Source of the DNA: Streptococcus sp. Marseille-Q5986
Lineage (GTDB): Bacteria > Bacillota > Bacilli > Lactobacillales > Streptococcaceae
DNA: 47,087 bases
NCBI RefSeq assembly: GCF_946902915.1
Contig: NZ_CAMPPY010000013.1
Span: forward strand, 1 to 47,087
Reading direction: 5' to 3'
Shown here: in pieces, positions 21,274 to 33,074 of the stretch
Position numbering within the stretch: position 1 is the stretch's first letter
How the letters are laid out: every line of letters starts with the position of its first letter
Program-made: the position numbers and the translations under genes
The notes under the pieces: generated by a model
What the model was told of the DNA's origin: nothing
Databases searched by the model: none
What the model saw: the letters and a program-made list of their open reading frames with translations, nothing else

Positions 21274-21549
21274 TTATTTAATAGCGTCTTTAAGAGCTTT
21301 ACCAGCTTTGAATGCTGGAACTTTAGAAGCTGCGATTTCGATTTCTTTACCAGTTTGTGGGTTGCGACCTTTACGTGCAGCACGTTCACGAACTTCAAAG
21401 TTACCAAAACCAATCAATTGAACTTTTTCACCAGCTGCAAGGTATTCAGTTACTGCTGCAAATACAGAATCAACTGCTGCTGCTGAATCTTTCTTAGTCA
21501 AGTCTGTAGCTTCTGCCACTTTAGCGATCAAATCTTGTTTGTTTGCCAT
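21274..21549 (-). CDS. hup: DNA-binding protein HU
   Basis: HU is the main nucleoid protein of streptococci; it bends DNA as a dimer. The product has 91 residues starting [15 protein letters not shown], with the beta-arm motif [10 protein letters not shown] and the conserved [14 protein letters not shown]. The start at 21549 is chosen over upstream in-frame codons because GGAGG lies ten bases before it and HU proteins are 90-92 residues long. It has its own strong promoter and terminator. Confidence 0.98.
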   Translation of the reverse strand: MANKQDLIAKVAEATDLTKKDSAAAVDSVFAAVTEYLAAGEKVQLIGFGNFEVRERAARKGRNPQTGKEIEIAASKVPAFKAGKALKDAIK

Positions 21550-21589
21550 GTTAACAAATCCTCCAAATAATTTCTGATTAACAAATATA

Positions 21590-21618
21590 ATCATATCCTA
21601 AAATTGCCCATAGGTCAA
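21590..21618 (-). promoter_or_regulatory. hup promoter
   Basis: Minus strand TTGACC, 17 bases, TATGAT, about 40 bases before the hup ATG. The near-consensus -35 and spacing fit an abundant protein. Confidence 0.8.
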
Positions 21619-21654
21619 GTCAAAAACGCCATTTCAAACATTTTTCTCTATTTT

Positions 21655-22491
21655 TTAGGAATTATAGCGGATTAGAATTGCCCAAGCATTCTCTCCAGTA
21701 TGAGTTTGAATAATAGAACCAGTTTCTAGTACAGAGATTGGTTTCTCAACATAGGCTTGCAATGAACTCTTCATCTCATTTGCCCATTCATTCGTTCCAG
21801 CATAGGAAATTCCAATTTCTGCAACTGATTTATGAGTAAGAGCCTCCGTTAACTCTTCAAGCCATTTTTTGAAAGTTTTCACACCACGCCCCTTGACGAT
21901 TGGATGGAGTTCGTGGTTTTTCATCTGCATCACTACACGAATATTTAATAGTGAGCTTAATAGTCCCGTCACACGTCCAATACGCCCACCTCTCACTAGG
22001 TTTTCTAGAGTCGAAACACCGATATAAAGCTCTGTGTGATTCTTCACTTCTTCTATATGTGCTAGAATAGTTTCTAAATCTTTACCCTCTTTAGCAAGTT
22101 TTGCAGCTTCAACAACTTGAAACTTCATAGCCTGATCTGTAAAGGAACTATCAATAACCGTCACATCAGAACTTGAGAGACTTGCGCCTTGGCGAGCGGC
22201 TTCAACCGTTCCAGACAAGGCATGAGACATATGAATAGCAACAACCTGACTGCCATCTTTTCCTAGCTCTGTAAAGACTTCAGCAAACACTCCTACTGGA
22301 GGTTGACTCGTTTTAGGGAGATTCTTGCTTTGTTGCATGAGATGAAGGAATTCCCCCTCTTGTAGATCAGCATCTGAGTAGAGTACGCCATCAATCATAA
22401 CCGATAAGGGGACAATAGTGATATTTAATTCTTTAACTACTTCTGGTTCGATAGTAACAGAAGAGTCCGTTACAATTTTTACTTGTGTCAT
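21655..22491 (-). CDS. DegV family fatty-acid-binding protein
   Basis: DegV/FakB-type proteins bind a fatty acid and, in Firmicutes, present it to the kinase FakA for phosphorylation. The protein has 278 residues. It starts [17 protein letters not shown], and the lipid-binding Ser/Thr signatures are TDSSVT and [31 protein letters not shown] is also typical. The ATG at 22491 has only a weak ribosome binding site, but upstream in-frame codons give an atypical N-terminus. Which fatty acid it binds cannot be read from sequence. Confidence 0.9.
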   Translation of the reverse strand: MTQVKIVTDSSVTIEPEVVKELNITIVPLSVMIDGVLYSDADLQEGEFLHLMQQSKNLPKTSQPPVGVFAEVFTELGKDGSQVVAIHMSHALSGTVEAARQGASLSSSDVTVIDSSFTDQAMKFQVVEAAKLAKEGKDLETILAHIEEVKNHTELYIGVSTLENLVRGGRIGRVTGLLSSLLNIRVVMQMKNHELHPIVKGRGVKTFKKWLEELTEALTHKSVAEIGISYAGTNEWANEMKSSLQAYVEKPISVLETGSIIQTHTGENAWAILIRYNS

Positions 22492-22540
22492 AAGTTCAAT
22501 CTTTCTATTCTTCTCAATAGGATTGGGATTTTTCACTCTT

Positions 22541-22546
22541 ATTATA
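22541..22546 (-). promoter_or_regulatory. -10 box of the degV-family gene
   Basis: Minus strand TTTGATATAAT: TGn plus TATAAT, about 50 bases before the ATG. Confidence 0.5.
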
Positions 22547-22601
22547 TCAAAAAAATGATAAAAAATCATAAGTAATCCAATTAAAAAAACTGAATTTTTG
22601 G

Positions 22602-22607
22602 TATAAT
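22602..22607 (+). promoter_or_regulatory. -10 box of the YitT-family gene
   Basis: Plus strand TTTGGTATAAT: TGn plus TATAAT, 27 bases before the ATG at 22635. A GCGAGGAA sequence precedes the start as ribosome binding site. It diverges from the degV-family promoter. Confidence 0.6.
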
Positions 22608-22634
22608 CTATCTATAGAAAAGCGAGGAACAGCC

Positions 22635-23483
22635 ATGATTCGAAAAGTTCAACCGATTATTACGATTATATTTGGAGCAGCTATCTATGCCTTTGGTCTC
22701 ACCTACTTTGTTGTTCCTTATCATCTATTTGAGGGAGGGGCGACAGGTATCACCTTGATTACCTACTATCTTTTTAAAATCCCTGTCTCATTGATGAATC
22801 TCTTAATCAATATTCCTTTATTTATTTGGGCTTGGAAGATATTCGGTTCCAAGACCCTCTACTCCAGCCTTCTGGGTTCTATTTCTCTCTCTATTTGGCT
22901 CGCAATCTTTGAGCGTATCCCCTTGCAGTTTGACTTACAAGGAGACCTCATCATCGTTGCTTTAATCTCAGGGGTTTTACTGGGAGTTGGTTTAGGAATT
23001 ATCTTTAATGCTGGTGGAACCACTGGGGGCTCTGATATCGTTGCCCGCATCCTCAACAAGTATACCAATCTTTCGATTGGAAAACTGCTTTTTGGAATTG
23101 ACTTTCTCATTTTAATGTTAATTCTGCTTATTTTCCAAGATCTCCGTCTTGTGACCTATACTCTCTTGTTTGACTTCATCATCGCTCGCGTTATTGACCT
23201 CATTGGCGAAGGGGGATACGCTGGTAAAGGTTTTATCATCATTACTCAATATCCTGACCAACTGGCTGATAAGATTAATGAGGAGCTTGGACGTGGTGTA
23301 ACCTTTATATCTGGTCAAGGTTATTACAGTAAGAAAGATTTAAAAATTATCTACTGTATCGTCGGTCGGAACGAGATTGTCAAAATGAAGGATATGATTC
23401 ACCAAGTCGATCCTCAAGCCTTTATCACCATCACAGAGGCCCATGAAATTCTTGGTGAAGGCTTTACTTATGTGAAAGATTAA
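22635..23483 (+). CDS. YitT family membrane protein
   Basis: This is a YitT/DUF161-type integral membrane protein of unknown transport role. The 282 residues comprise about five or six hydrophobic segments (roughly 8-190), with the family glycine motif FNAGGTTGGSDIVARI near 124-139. A soluble C-terminal DUF2179 domain (about 200-282) follows, with GRGVTFISGQGYYSKKD. It faces the APC permease gene with a shared bidirectional terminator and stands alone on its strand. Confidence 0.9.
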   Translation: MIRKVQPIITIIFGAAIYAFGLTYFVVPYHLFEGGATGITLITYYLFKIPVSLMNLLINIPLFIWAWKIFGSKTLYSSLLGSISLSIWLAIFERIPLQFDLQGDLIIVALISGVLLGVGLGIIFNAGGTTGGSDIVARILNKYTNLSIGKLLFGIDFLILMLILLIFQDLRLVTYTLLFDFIIARVIDLIGEGGYAGKGFIIITQYPDQLADKINEELGRGVTFISGQGYYSKKDLKIIYCIVGRNEIVKMKDMIHQVDPQAFITITEAHEILGEGFTYVKD

Positions 23484-23506
23484 AAAGCTGGGATTTCCCA
23501 GCTTTT
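23483..23506. terminator. Bidirectional terminator between convergent genes
   Basis: AAAAGCTGGG and CCCAGCTTTT pair perfectly around ATTT with A/T runs on both sides. It serves the YitT-family gene (plus) and the permease gene (minus). Confidence 0.92.
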
Positions 23507-24902
23507 ATTTTTCTTCTGTGAGAGTTGAATGATGGTAACCGTAAGTAAAGTAGATGACTAGACCAACCACAAGAGCAATGCCAAAGGCAATCCAGGTATC
23601 TAGACTATATTGAAGCATAAAGGAAACACAGATAAGGATGGAAAGGATTGGCAAAAGTGGCACCAAAGGAGTTTTAAACTCTCCTTTTTTTGGCATACCC
23701 TTATCCTTTCTGAGTTTTATTATTCCGTAGGCTAGCAAAATGAGATAAGCTAGCGTACAGATATTTAAAAAGGCTGCAATACTGGCTAGCGGAAAGACTC
23801 CTGCTGCAATGGCTGAAGCAACTCCTGTTAAGATGGTCGCATTCTTTGGAACTCGGCTAGTTTTACTTAGCTGTTTAAAACTTCGAGGTATTAGCCCATC
23901 ACGTGCTAGGCTGTAAATCATTCGAGACAAAGCATAAGTCATGGAAATACATACCGTTATCAGGGTGAGAATGGCTACAAGCGAAACATAATTGGCTGCC
24001 CAACCGATACCAATACTCCGTAATGAAAATGCTACTGCATCGTCCACATTGAGCTTACTATAGTGAACAATCCCTGTCAATACTAAGGTTACCAAAGCAT
24101 AGAGAATGGTGACGATTGTCAGAGAAAGTACAATTCCTCGAGGAATATTTTTTTGCGGGCTTTGGATTTCATCAACTGCCATGGAAATAGACTCAAAGCC
24201 GAGAAATCCAAAAAACATCAAAGATGCACCTGCCATAATCCCAGTGCTTCCTCCATAAATCTGGCCAAAGCCAAAAGGAGCAAAATTCGACCAATTTTCA
24301 GGTTTGATGTACCAAATACCAACTAGGATAAATAAGGTTAGAGCAGAGAATTTCAAGATTACTAGAAGCGAATTAAAGCGCAAGGCTACCTTGGAATTTA
24401 ATAAAACCAATCCTGTTACCAAGGTCAGCAACAAAATAGGTAGAAGGTCGATATAGGCCCCCTGTTCAGGATTAAAGGTGCCATTCAAGGCTTGAGGCAT
24501 GGAGATACCATAATTACTGAGTAAGCCCTTAAAGTAAGCTACCCAACCAGACGCCACACCTGAAACAGCTGTCATGAATTCCATGATGGTCAACCAGCCA
24601 GCAATCCAGGCTGGCAATTCTCCCAAAATCGCATAGAGATAACTATAAGCACCCCCAGTTGCAGGTACACGAGAGGCAAACTCTGCAAAAAAGAGAGCTG
24701 ATAAAGAAACACACAGGGCAGAAATCACGATGGAAAGCACTAGTGATGGACCAGCAAGTGTTGCTGCCGCTGTTCCTGTAATGGTGAAAATCCCCGTCCC
24801 TACCATAGCACCAATCCCCAATAGAATTAAATCCCACAATTTCAAATGGCGACTCATCTCTGTCTGTCTCAGACTAACATCCTTGGTTCTAAAAATATTC
24901 AT
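23505..24902 (-). CDS. APC family amino acid permease
   Basis: This is a 12-helix amino acid transporter of the APC superfamily, close to the cationic-amino-acid/YfnA type. It has 465 residues. The family's substrate loop appears as IGAMVGTGIFTITGTAA at about 31-47, GGAYSYLYAILGELPAW is the helix 3 signature, and FLGFESISMAVDEIQSPQKNIPRGI is helix 6. The specific substrate cannot be told. It has a promoter of its own and no partner genes. Confidence 0.92.
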   Translation of the reverse strand: MNIFRTKDVSLRQTEMSRHLKLWDLILLGIGAMVGTGIFTITGTAAATLAGPSLVLSIVISALCVSLSALFFAEFASRVPATGGAYSYLYAILGELPAWIAGWLTIMEFMTAVSGVASGWVAYFKGLLSNYGISMPQALNGTFNPEQGAYIDLLPILLLTLVTGLVLLNSKVALRFNSLLVILKFSALTLFILVGIWYIKPENWSNFAPFGFGQIYGGSTGIMAGASLMFFGFLGFESISMAVDEIQSPQKNIPRGIVLSLTIVTILYALVTLVLTGIVHYSKLNVDDAVAFSLRSIGIGWAANYVSLVAILTLITVCISMTYALSRMIYSLARDGLIPRSFKQLSKTSRVPKNATILTGVASAIAAGVFPLASIAAFLNICTLAYLILLAYGIIKLRKDKGMPKKGEFKTPLVPLLPILSILICVSFMLQYSLDTWIAFGIALVVGLVIYFTYGYHHSTLTEEK

Positions 24903-24931
24903 ACTTCATCTCCACTAAATGTAATTGTTTT

Positions 24932-24960
24932 ATTTTACCATATAAAAGCATTTTTGTGAA
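24932..24960 (-). promoter_or_regulatory. APC permease promoter
   Basis: Minus strand TTCACA, 17 bases, TAAAAT with TGG extension, about 30 bases before the ATG. Confidence 0.7.
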
Positions 24961-25097
24961 TATTTACTGGGTTATTTTTTGAAAGAATTTTTTTGAAGGT
25001 AATTTCTCAAAGTAACTTCCACTTTCCTGACCGAAGTGGAAGTTCGTCTAAAACGGATTTTTATGGTGGAATTAAGTGTGAGACGTTTGAGTTAGAA

Positions 25098-26170
25098 ATG
25101 AGATCTACTCTGACCAAACAGAAACACCTTACCCTTTCAGACCGTAATGATGTCCAACTAGGCTTAGAGCGCGATGAAACCTTCAAAACTATTGGACAAT
25201 CCATTCTAAAAGACCCAACTACTGTTTCAAAAGAAGTCAAAAGAAATAGACAAGGCCGAGAGTCTACGTGTGATAACCTTCCTTGCACTTTACTCGATAA
25301 AGTTCCCTCTGTCTGTAATGATTGCCCTAAAAGAAGACAAAATTGCGGATTTAAAAAAATCTTCTACCTTGCTAAACAAGCTCAAAAGCAATACGAACAA
25401 ACTCTTGTCGAGGCTCGTGAAGGAACTCCTCTCAATTCTCAGACTTTCTGGGACTCCGAAAAGGATACCTATCTATCGCTCCTATTGACCTAGCCAGAGC
25501 CGTTAAATTTAAAGAAAGACGGAAAAATAAGCTACCTTCCATCCCTAAAGAAGCTAAAAAACCGTTCCTCTGAGGATTTTCAAATCTATTTAGCCCTGAA
25601 TCAACTAGACTCATGGCTGGAAATGGACACGGTTATGGGCAGAATGGGAGGTAAAATCCTAGTCACCTTCAATCTTTCCTTCTGTAACTTTATCTTCGCT
25701 AGGCTGCTGGAGAATCAAACTGCCCTTGCGGTTACCAAACACCTCATGATATTAAGAACACTCTTCACCAAGCGAACAAAGACTTTTTCCAACCCTTTCC
25801 CGTCATTCTTACCGATAATGGTGGAGAGTTTGCCAGGGGCGATGACATCGAAATGGATATTCGAGGAGAAAGTAAACTCTTCTTTTGTGACCCTAATCGC
25901 TCTGACCAGAAAGGGAGAATTGAGAACATTCACACGCTGATTCGCGACCTTCTACCTAAAGGAACTTCCTCTGATAACTTCATTCAAGAGGACATCCATC
26001 TCGTCTGTTCGCATGTCAACAGTGTCAAACGAGCTGCTTTGAATGGAGAGTCAGCCTATGAACTCTTTGCCTTTACTTACGGAGAAGGGATTCCTAAGCT
26101 TCTTGGTATTTCTAAAATACCTGCAGAAGACGGCTGTCAATCTTCTAAATTACTTCAATATAGGTTCTAA
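25098..26170 (+). pseudogene. Broken IS30-family transposase
   Basis: The ATG at 25098 begins MRSTLTKQKHLTLSDRND with a helix-turn-helix (GQSILKDPTTVSKEVKRNR) and a Cys-rich segment (CTLLDKVPSVCNDCPKRRQNC). The frame is lost near 25480, and later parts lie in other frames: MDTV, then LTDNGGEF near 25810, then RSDQKGRIENIHTLIRDLLPKG near 25900-25960. These are the three acidic segments of the DDE catalytic core of IS30 enzymes. Stops and shifts occur repeatedly, so it is inactive. Confidence 0.85.
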
Positions 26171-26315
26171 AAACGAACCTTCAACCCCATTCAAACGTCT
26201 CACTCTAACTTCCACCATAGCGGAACTTAATCTGAAATGCTTTCAGATGAGGGGATTTTGTGCCCTCTTTTTTCGATTCCTTTTGGCTACAAAAGCGATG
26301 AAATCAAGCATGAGT

Positions 26316-26358
26316 AAAACCAGTGGAACTTAGCCTGACACGGATTTCCACTGGTTTT
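26316..26358 (+). terminator. Long hairpin after the IS30 transposase
   Basis: AAAACCAGTGGAA and TTTCCACTGGTTTT form a 13-base stem around 17 bases and are followed by Ts. It can end transcripts from both sides, so it may also serve sufB, after whose stop I see no other hairpin. Confidence 0.6.
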
Positions 26359-26471
26359 TAGAATTTTTCAGATCAACTTCCACTTCTACTAGCGGTGGAA
26401 CTTAGTTTGGGAATTTAGCTTTTGAAAAGAATTCTGAACTGAAAGGATTCGTGTTCATATTTTGCATACTC

Positions 26472-27884
26472 TTATCCGACTGAACCTTCCATTTCATAGC
26501 TAATCAAGCGGTTCAGCTCAACTGCGTATTCCATTGGAAGTTCTTTTGTGAAGGGTTCGACAAATCCCATGACAATCATCTCAGTTGCTTCAGATTCTGA
26601 CAATCCACGGCTCATGAGGTAATAGAGTTGTTCTTCAGAAATCTTAGATACCTTGGCTTCGTGCTCCAAAGCAACTTGCGAGTTATGAATTTCATTAAAT
26701 GGAATAGTATCTGACGCTGATAAGTCATCCATGATAATAGTATCACACTCAATGTGAGAAACAGATTTCTTAGAGTTTTTGTTAAAGGTTACTTGCCCAC
26801 GGTAGTCAACCTTTCCTCCACCTTTAGCGATGGATTTAGACACAATAGACGAGCTTGTATGTGGGGCATTGTGAATCATCTTAGAACCAGTATCTTGGTG
26901 TTGCCCAGCATTGGCAAAGGCAATCGAAAGCATGGTTCCACACGCCCCTTCTCCATCTAGGTAAACAGATGGGTATTTCATAGTTGTTTTAGCACCCAAG
27001 TTTCCATCAATCCACTCAACAGTCGCATCTTTCAAGGCTTTGGCACGTTTCGTTACCAAGTTATAAACGTTGTCAGACCAGTTTTGGATAGTCGTATAAC
27101 GCATATAAGCTCCGTCTAAAGCAAAGATTTCTACAATGGCAGCGTGTAAGCTGTTACTTGAATAAGTTGGCGCTGTACATCCTTCTACGTAGTGGACACT
27201 TGCTCCCTCATCAACGATAATCAGGGTACGTTCGAACTGACCAGTATTTTCGTTGTTGATACGGAAATAAGTTTGAAGCGGGATATCCACTTTCACCCCT
27301 TTTGGTACGTAGATAAAGGTTCCACCTGACCATACTGCCGAGTTGAGGGCAGCCAGCTTATTATCAGTCGGCGGTACCAACTTGGCAAAGTATTGTTTAA
27401 ACAAGTCTGGGTATTCCTTGAGGGCAGAATCCGTATCTATAAAGATAATACCCAATTTTTGGAACTCTTCCTTCATGTTGTGGTAAACTACTTCTGACTC
27501 ATACTGGGCAGAGGCACCGGCTAGATAAGCACGCTCAGCTTCCGGAATCCCGATACGTTCAAAGGTTTCTTTGATTTTTTCAGGGACTTCATCCCATGAA
27601 CGAGCTGGTTTATCAGATGGTTTTTGGTAGTAGATCAAGTCATCAAAGTCAATCTCTGACAAGTCTGCTCCCCAAGTTTGCATGGGCATTTTTTTGAAGG
27701 TTTCATAAGACTTCAAACGGAATTCTAACATCCACTCAGGTTCTCCCTTAGCAGCTGATAGTTCACGAATGACATCTTCATTCAATCCTTTTCCTGTCGA
27801 TAGGACAGGCTCTACATCATCATGAAAACCAAATTTATATTCACCAAGGTCAATTGGTTTTGGTTCTACTCTTTCTTCAGCCAT
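26472..27884 (-). CDS. sufB: Fe-S assembly scaffold SufB
   Basis: SufB is the scaffold on which the SUF machinery builds iron-sulfur clusters, in complex with SufC and SufD. The 470-residue product shows the conserved beta-helix core (for example [21 protein letters not shown]-like [15 protein letters not shown]) and the C-terminal [21 protein letters not shown] shared with SufD. The ATG at 27884 is preferred, with AAGGAT upstream; a longer in-frame extension exists but is not conserved in relatives. It is the last gene of sufCDSUB, about 57 bases after sufU. Confidence 0.97.
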   Translation of the reverse strand: MAEERVEPKPIDLGEYKFGFHDDVEPVLSTGKGLNEDVIRELSAAKGEPEWMLEFRLKSYETFKKMPMQTWGADLSEIDFDDLIYYQKPSDKPARSWDEVPEKIKETFERIGIPEAERAYLAGASAQYESEVVYHNMKEEFQKLGIIFIDTDSALKEYPDLFKQYFAKLVPPTDNKLAALNSAVWSGGTFIYVPKGVKVDIPLQTYFRINNENTGQFERTLIIVDEGASVHYVEGCTAPTYSSNSLHAAIVEIFALDGAYMRYTTIQNWSDNVYNLVTKRAKALKDATVEWIDGNLGAKTTMKYPSVYLDGEGACGTMLSIAFANAGQHQDTGSKMIHNAPHTSSSIVSKSIAKGGGKVDYRGQVTFNKNSKKSVSHIECDTIIMDDLSASDTIPFNEIHNSQVALEHEAKVSKISEEQLYYLMSRGLSESEATEMIVMGFVEPFTKELPMEYAVELNRLISYEMEGSVG

Positions 27885-27941
27885 AATATCCTTTCTTTCA
27901 TTCTTCATTTCTAATGATTCATAAGACAAAAGAAGCTTGTC

Positions 27942-29598
<1,657 letters not shown>

Positions 29599-29605
29599 CT
29601 ACCCC

Positions 29606-30868
29606 TTAGCGTTTTGACAATTTTTCTTCGATAGTTGCAATCATTTCATCACGAACTTCCTTGACTGGAATCTCAACGATCACGGAACCAAGGAAACCGC
29701 GGACAACCAAACGTTCTGCCGTTGCCTTATCCAAGCCACGGCTCATGAGGTAGTACATGTCTTCTGGATCTACTTGACCGATTGAAGCTGCGTGTCCTGC
29801 AGTGACATCGTTTTCATCAATCAAAAGAATCGGGTTGGCATCTGAACGCGCTTGGTCTGAAAGCATGAGAACACGGCTTTCTTGTTGCGCATCTGCTCCC
29901 TTAGCGCCCTTGATGATGTGACCGATACCATTAAAGGTCAAGGTTGCTTTTTCAAGAATAACCCCATGTTGGAGGATATTTCCGATTGAGTTGCAACCAT
30001 AGTTAGTCACTCGAGTATCAATCCCTTGTACCTGACGACCACTTGAAAGAGCTACAACCTTGAGATCTGCATGGCTACCATTTCCAATCAAGTCACTATC
30101 AAAATCCGCAACGACATTCCCTTCGTTCATGACACCGATGGCCCAGTCAATGCTTGCATCGTTGCCCAATTTACCACGACGGCTAATGTAGGCAGTGACG
30201 TTTTCACCTAGACGGTCGATAGCCGCAAACTTCACTTGCGCACCAGAACGCGCAATCACTTCGACTGTGATATTGGCAGTTGCCTTAGCTCTACCTTCAC
30301 CTCGTGACTCAAGACGTTCAAGATAGTTAATCTTACTGTTCTTACCAGCGATAATCAGGATATGCTTGTTAAACGGTACATCGCTATCACTGTCTTGGTA
30401 GAAAATACCTTCGATTGGCTCTGTGATTTCTACGTTATCTGGAATGTAGAGAACAGCACCACTGTTAAAATAAGCTGTGTGGTAGGCTGCCAACTTGTCA
30501 TCGTCATATTTAACAGATGACATGAAGAATTTTTCGATAAGTTCTGGAATTTCTTCTAAAGCTGAGTGAAAGTCTGTGAAAACAACACCTTGTTCAGCTA
30601 ACTCAACTGGAGTTTGCTCAAAAACAGTTTGGGTTCCAACTTGTACCAACTTCAAGTGGTTATCTAAAGCCGTGAAGTCAGGAACATTTGCTAAAGGTTC
30701 ACTTTCTGTGATGGTTCCATCCCCCAGATTCCAACGGTGAAATTTCACACGCTCAATAACTGGTAATTCCAAACTCTCAATCTTATCAAAAGCTTTTTGA
30801 CGGAGGTCAGCCAACCAGCTTGGTTCAGCATGCATTTCTGCAAAAAGTTTAATATTCTCTTTAGTCAT
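29606..30868 (-). CDS. sufD: Fe-S assembly protein SufD
   Basis: SufD pairs with SufB and the ATPase SufC to form the cluster scaffold. The 420-residue product resembles SufB in the C-terminal beta-helix (GHAASIGQVDPEDMYYLMSR, LDKATAERLVVRGF). The sequence before about residue 150 is more divergent, as usual. It is the second gene of the operon, 27 bases after sufC. Confidence 0.96.
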   Translation of the reverse strand: MTKENIKLFAEMHAEPSWLADLRQKAFDKIESLELPVIERVKFHRWNLGDGTITESEPLANVPDFTALDNHLKLVQVGTQTVFEQTPVELAEQGVVFTDFHSALEEIPELIEKFFMSSVKYDDDKLAAYHTAYFNSGAVLYIPDNVEITEPIEGIFYQDSDSDVPFNKHILIIAGKNSKINYLERLESRGEGRAKATANITVEVIARSGAQVKFAAIDRLGENVTAYISRRGKLGNDASIDWAIGVMNEGNVVADFDSDLIGNGSHADLKVVALSSGRQVQGIDTRVTNYGCNSIGNILQHGVILEKATLTFNGIGHIIKGAKGADAQQESRVLMLSDQARSDANPILLIDENDVTAGHAASIGQVDPEDMYYLMSRGLDKATAERLVVRGFLGSVIVEIPVKEVRDEMIATIEEKLSKR

Positions 30869-30895
30869 TTACTTCTCCTAAAAGATACGAGGGAA

Positions 30896-31666
30896 TTACA
30901 ATTCTTCCTTGTAGTCATAGCCAAGTTCTTCAGCCAGTTTTGCGTATCCTTCACGTTCTAAACGCGCAGCCAATTCTGGACCACCAGAAAGGACAACACG
31001 ACCTTCCATCATCACGTGTACCACGTCTGGTGTGATGTAGTTCAAAAGACGTTGGTAGTGAGTGATAATCATAGCACCAAAGCCTTCACCACGCATAGCA
31101 TTAACACCTTTAGAAACAACTTTAAGAGCGTCAATATCAAGACCAGAGTCAATCTCATCCAAAAGGGCAAATGTTGGCTCCAACATCAAAAGTTGAAGAA
31201 TTTCATTACGTTTTTTCTCACCACCAGAGAAACCTTCGTTGAGGTAACGCTCAGCCATTTCTTCTTTCATGTTGAGCAGTTCCATCTTCTCGTCTAGTTT
31301 AGTAATAAACTCACGAACTGAAATCTTCTCATCATCTTCCTTACCAGCATTCATGGCTGCACGAAGAAACTCAGCATTGGTAATTCCAGGAATTTCTGAT
31401 GGATATTGCATTGCAAGGAAAAGTCCCATACGCGCACGCTCGTCCACTTCCAACTCAAGGATGTTTACGCCATCAAACAAGACTTCACCTTTGGTTATCT
31501 CATAGTTTGGATTTCCCATGATAGCGGCAGAAAGAGTCGATTTACCAGTACCATTTGGTCCCATGATAGCGGCAATTTCTCCTGTTTTCAGGGTCAGGTT
31601 AACCCCTTTTAAAATTTCTTTTCCTTCAATCTCAACGTGAAGATCTTTGATTTCTAATACTGACAT
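30896..31666 (-). CDS. sufC: SUF ATPase SufC
   Basis: SufC is an ABC-type ATPase that drives the SufB-SufD scaffold; it is cytoplasmic, not a transporter. The 256 residues carry Walker A GPNGTGKST, signature FSGGEKKRNEILQ and Walker B FALLDEIDSGLD. The ATG at 31666 (MSVLEIKDLHVEIEG) is preferred; an upstream in-frame start would add MVKVLKKKGTI, which is not typical. It is the first gene of sufCDSUB. The leader (31667-31770) is A/T rich and I could not choose one promoter with confidence. Confidence 0.97.
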   Translation of the reverse strand: MSVLEIKDLHVEIEGKEILKGVNLTLKTGEIAAIMGPNGTGKSTLSAAIMGNPNYEITKGEVLFDGVNILELEVDERARMGLFLAMQYPSEIPGITNAEFLRAAMNAGKEDDEKISVREFITKLDEKMELLNMKEEMAERYLNEGFSGGEKKRNEILQLLMLEPTFALLDEIDSGLDIDALKVVSKGVNAMRGEGFGAMIITHYQRLLNYITPDVVHVMMEGRVVLSGGPELAARLEREGYAKLAEELGYDYKEEL

Positions 31667-31775
31667 GATAGTTCCTTTCTTTTTCAAGACCTTTACCATC
31701 CTTACTAGAAAAACGCCCGATTTCCCCAGAAATAGAGTGAAAGGTCTATAAATATACTTTTATAGTATAACAAAA

Positions 31776-31793
31776 AAAAGCCTAAAAGGCTTT
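31776..31793 (-). terminator. Terminator after the methyltransferase gene
   Basis: Minus strand AAGCCT and AGGCTT around a three-base loop, followed by eight Ts. It lies about 100 bases past the methyltransferase stop and just before the suf leader, insulating suf from the R-M genes. Confidence 0.7.
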
Positions 31794-31894
31794 GATTTTG
31801 TCTGGAATCTGAGGGCTGGTGGAATTAATAGGTTTCAAAAAACCTTAAAATAAACATTTATAAGAATTTTTCTATGTTCTACAAACTACAATAA

Positions 31895-33073
31895 CTATTT
31901 GTTATTTAACCATTTTTCAATCATAAGTTCGAAGTGACTAATAACTAATATATTTTTAGATAAAACCTCGGATTCAAATAATAAATTATCTGTATGTGTC
32001 TTTATAACAATTCCAAATTTTAGATTTTTGGATTTAATTGCATTCTGTAATAGTAGGATACTATCATTTAAATCCTCATTTTTCTTTTGAATTTTAATTG
32101 GGATAGGTTTATCTTGAAAATGTTGAGGTAAGAAACCATCGATACCTTTATTTCTTTGCACTACTTTTGCATTTAATAATTTTAGAATGTTTTCTTCTTC
32201 TTCAGTTTTTGTTTTATAAGCCGCAATACCTTTTTTCAATAAATTAGAACTAGTCTTGATAATAGTCTCCAAACGTTGTTTCGTAATTGAAATAGCTTCC
32301 TCTGCAAGATCAATTCCAATATAATTTCTATTTAATATTTTTGAAGCTACTAATGTAGTTCCACTACCACAAAATGGGTCTAAAACCACATCGTTTTCAT
32401 CAGTAGCAATTCTAATAATTTGTTCCAGTAATAAAATAGGCTTCTGAGTTGGATAACCGACTCTTTCTCTAGCTTTAGGGTTTAGAAACGGTATATTCCA
32501 AACATCTGAAAGTGGAACTCCGATTTTCTCTTTAGATAAAATATAATCACCATTATCATCAAGCTTATAAGTTGTTTTGGAATTACTATCTCGTCTTCGT
32601 TCTACTAAAATTTGGTCAAGATTTGTTGTGGAAGAATACTCTGTATAAATTGTCTTAAATTTGAATTTTTTTGTTTTTGAATAAAAATAAATATTTTGAT
32701 GATTATTTAATAAACCTTTTTTTGAATTTGACCATCTTTTGTAGTTCCAAATTATTTCATTTTGGAACATATCGGCACCGAAAATATCATCTAAAACTAA
32801 CCTTATATGATGGTTAGCAGTTTTGTCACAATGTACAAATATACTCCCACTATCTTTCAATACTCTTTTACATTCTATTAGTCTATTGTGTAAAAAACAT
32901 TTATAATCCTCAATAGAAGCCCACGTATCTTCGAAAGAATAGGTAATATTATCTTTACTAGATAATTTTTGTGTTTTTTGTGTAAAAAATGGAGGATCCA
33001 TGTAAATTAAATCAACACTCGATGATTTAATTGTTTTTAGTAGTTCTAAATTGTCTCCTTGCAGTATTGTCAT
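31895..33073 (-). CDS. DNA amino-methyltransferase of an R-M pair
   Basis: This is a modification enzyme that methylates adenine N6 (or cytosine N4) at the partner nuclease's site. The 392 residues have motif IV (MDPPF, about 25-29) before motif I (LDPFCGSGTTLVAS, about 232), the order of beta-class amino-methyltransferases; DPPF favours N6-adenine. The ATG at 33073 is preferred over an in-frame TTG at 33103, because GGAG lies nine bases before it and the nuclease gene ends just before (its TAG occupies 33075-33077). The gene is visibly more A/T rich than its suf and dnaX neighbours, suggesting transfer. The recognition site is unknown from sequence. Confidence 0.85.
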   Translation of the reverse strand: MTILQGDNLELLKTIKSSSVDLIYMDPPFFTQKTQKLSSKDNITYSFEDTWASIEDYKCFLHNRLIECKRVLKDSGSIFVHCDKTANHHIRLVLDDIFGADMFQNEIIWNYKRWSNSKKGLLNNHQNIYFYSKTKKFKFKTIYTEYSSTTNLDQILVERRRDSNSKTTYKLDDNGDYILSKEKIGVPLSDVWNIPFLNPKARERVGYPTQKPILLLEQIIRIATDENDVVLDPFCGSGTTLVASKILNRNYIGIDLAEEAISITKQRLETIIKTSSNLLKKGIAAYKTKTEEEENILKLLNAKVVQRNKGIDGFLPQHFQDKPIPIKIQKKNEDLNDSILLLQNAIKSKNLKFGIVIKTHTDNLLFESEVLSKNILVISHFELMIEKWLNNK

Positions 33074-33074
33074 T

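Larger units (their letters stand above)
25006..26411 (+). mobile_element. Decayed IS30-family element with hairpin-bearing ends
   Basis: The two ends match as inverted repeats. The left end (25006-25055) reads CTCAAAGTAACTTCCAC, then GAAGTGGAAGTTCGTCTAAA. The right end (26364-26411, reverse strand) reads CCCAAACTAAGTTCCAC, then GAAGTGGAAGTTGATCTGAAA. Each end contains its own internal palindrome AACTTCCAC / GTGGAAGTT. Between them lies a broken transposase with IS30 motifs. An AATTT sequence flanks both sides, possibly a target duplication but possibly part of the repeat. The element fills the space between the permease and sufB. Confidence 0.8.
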
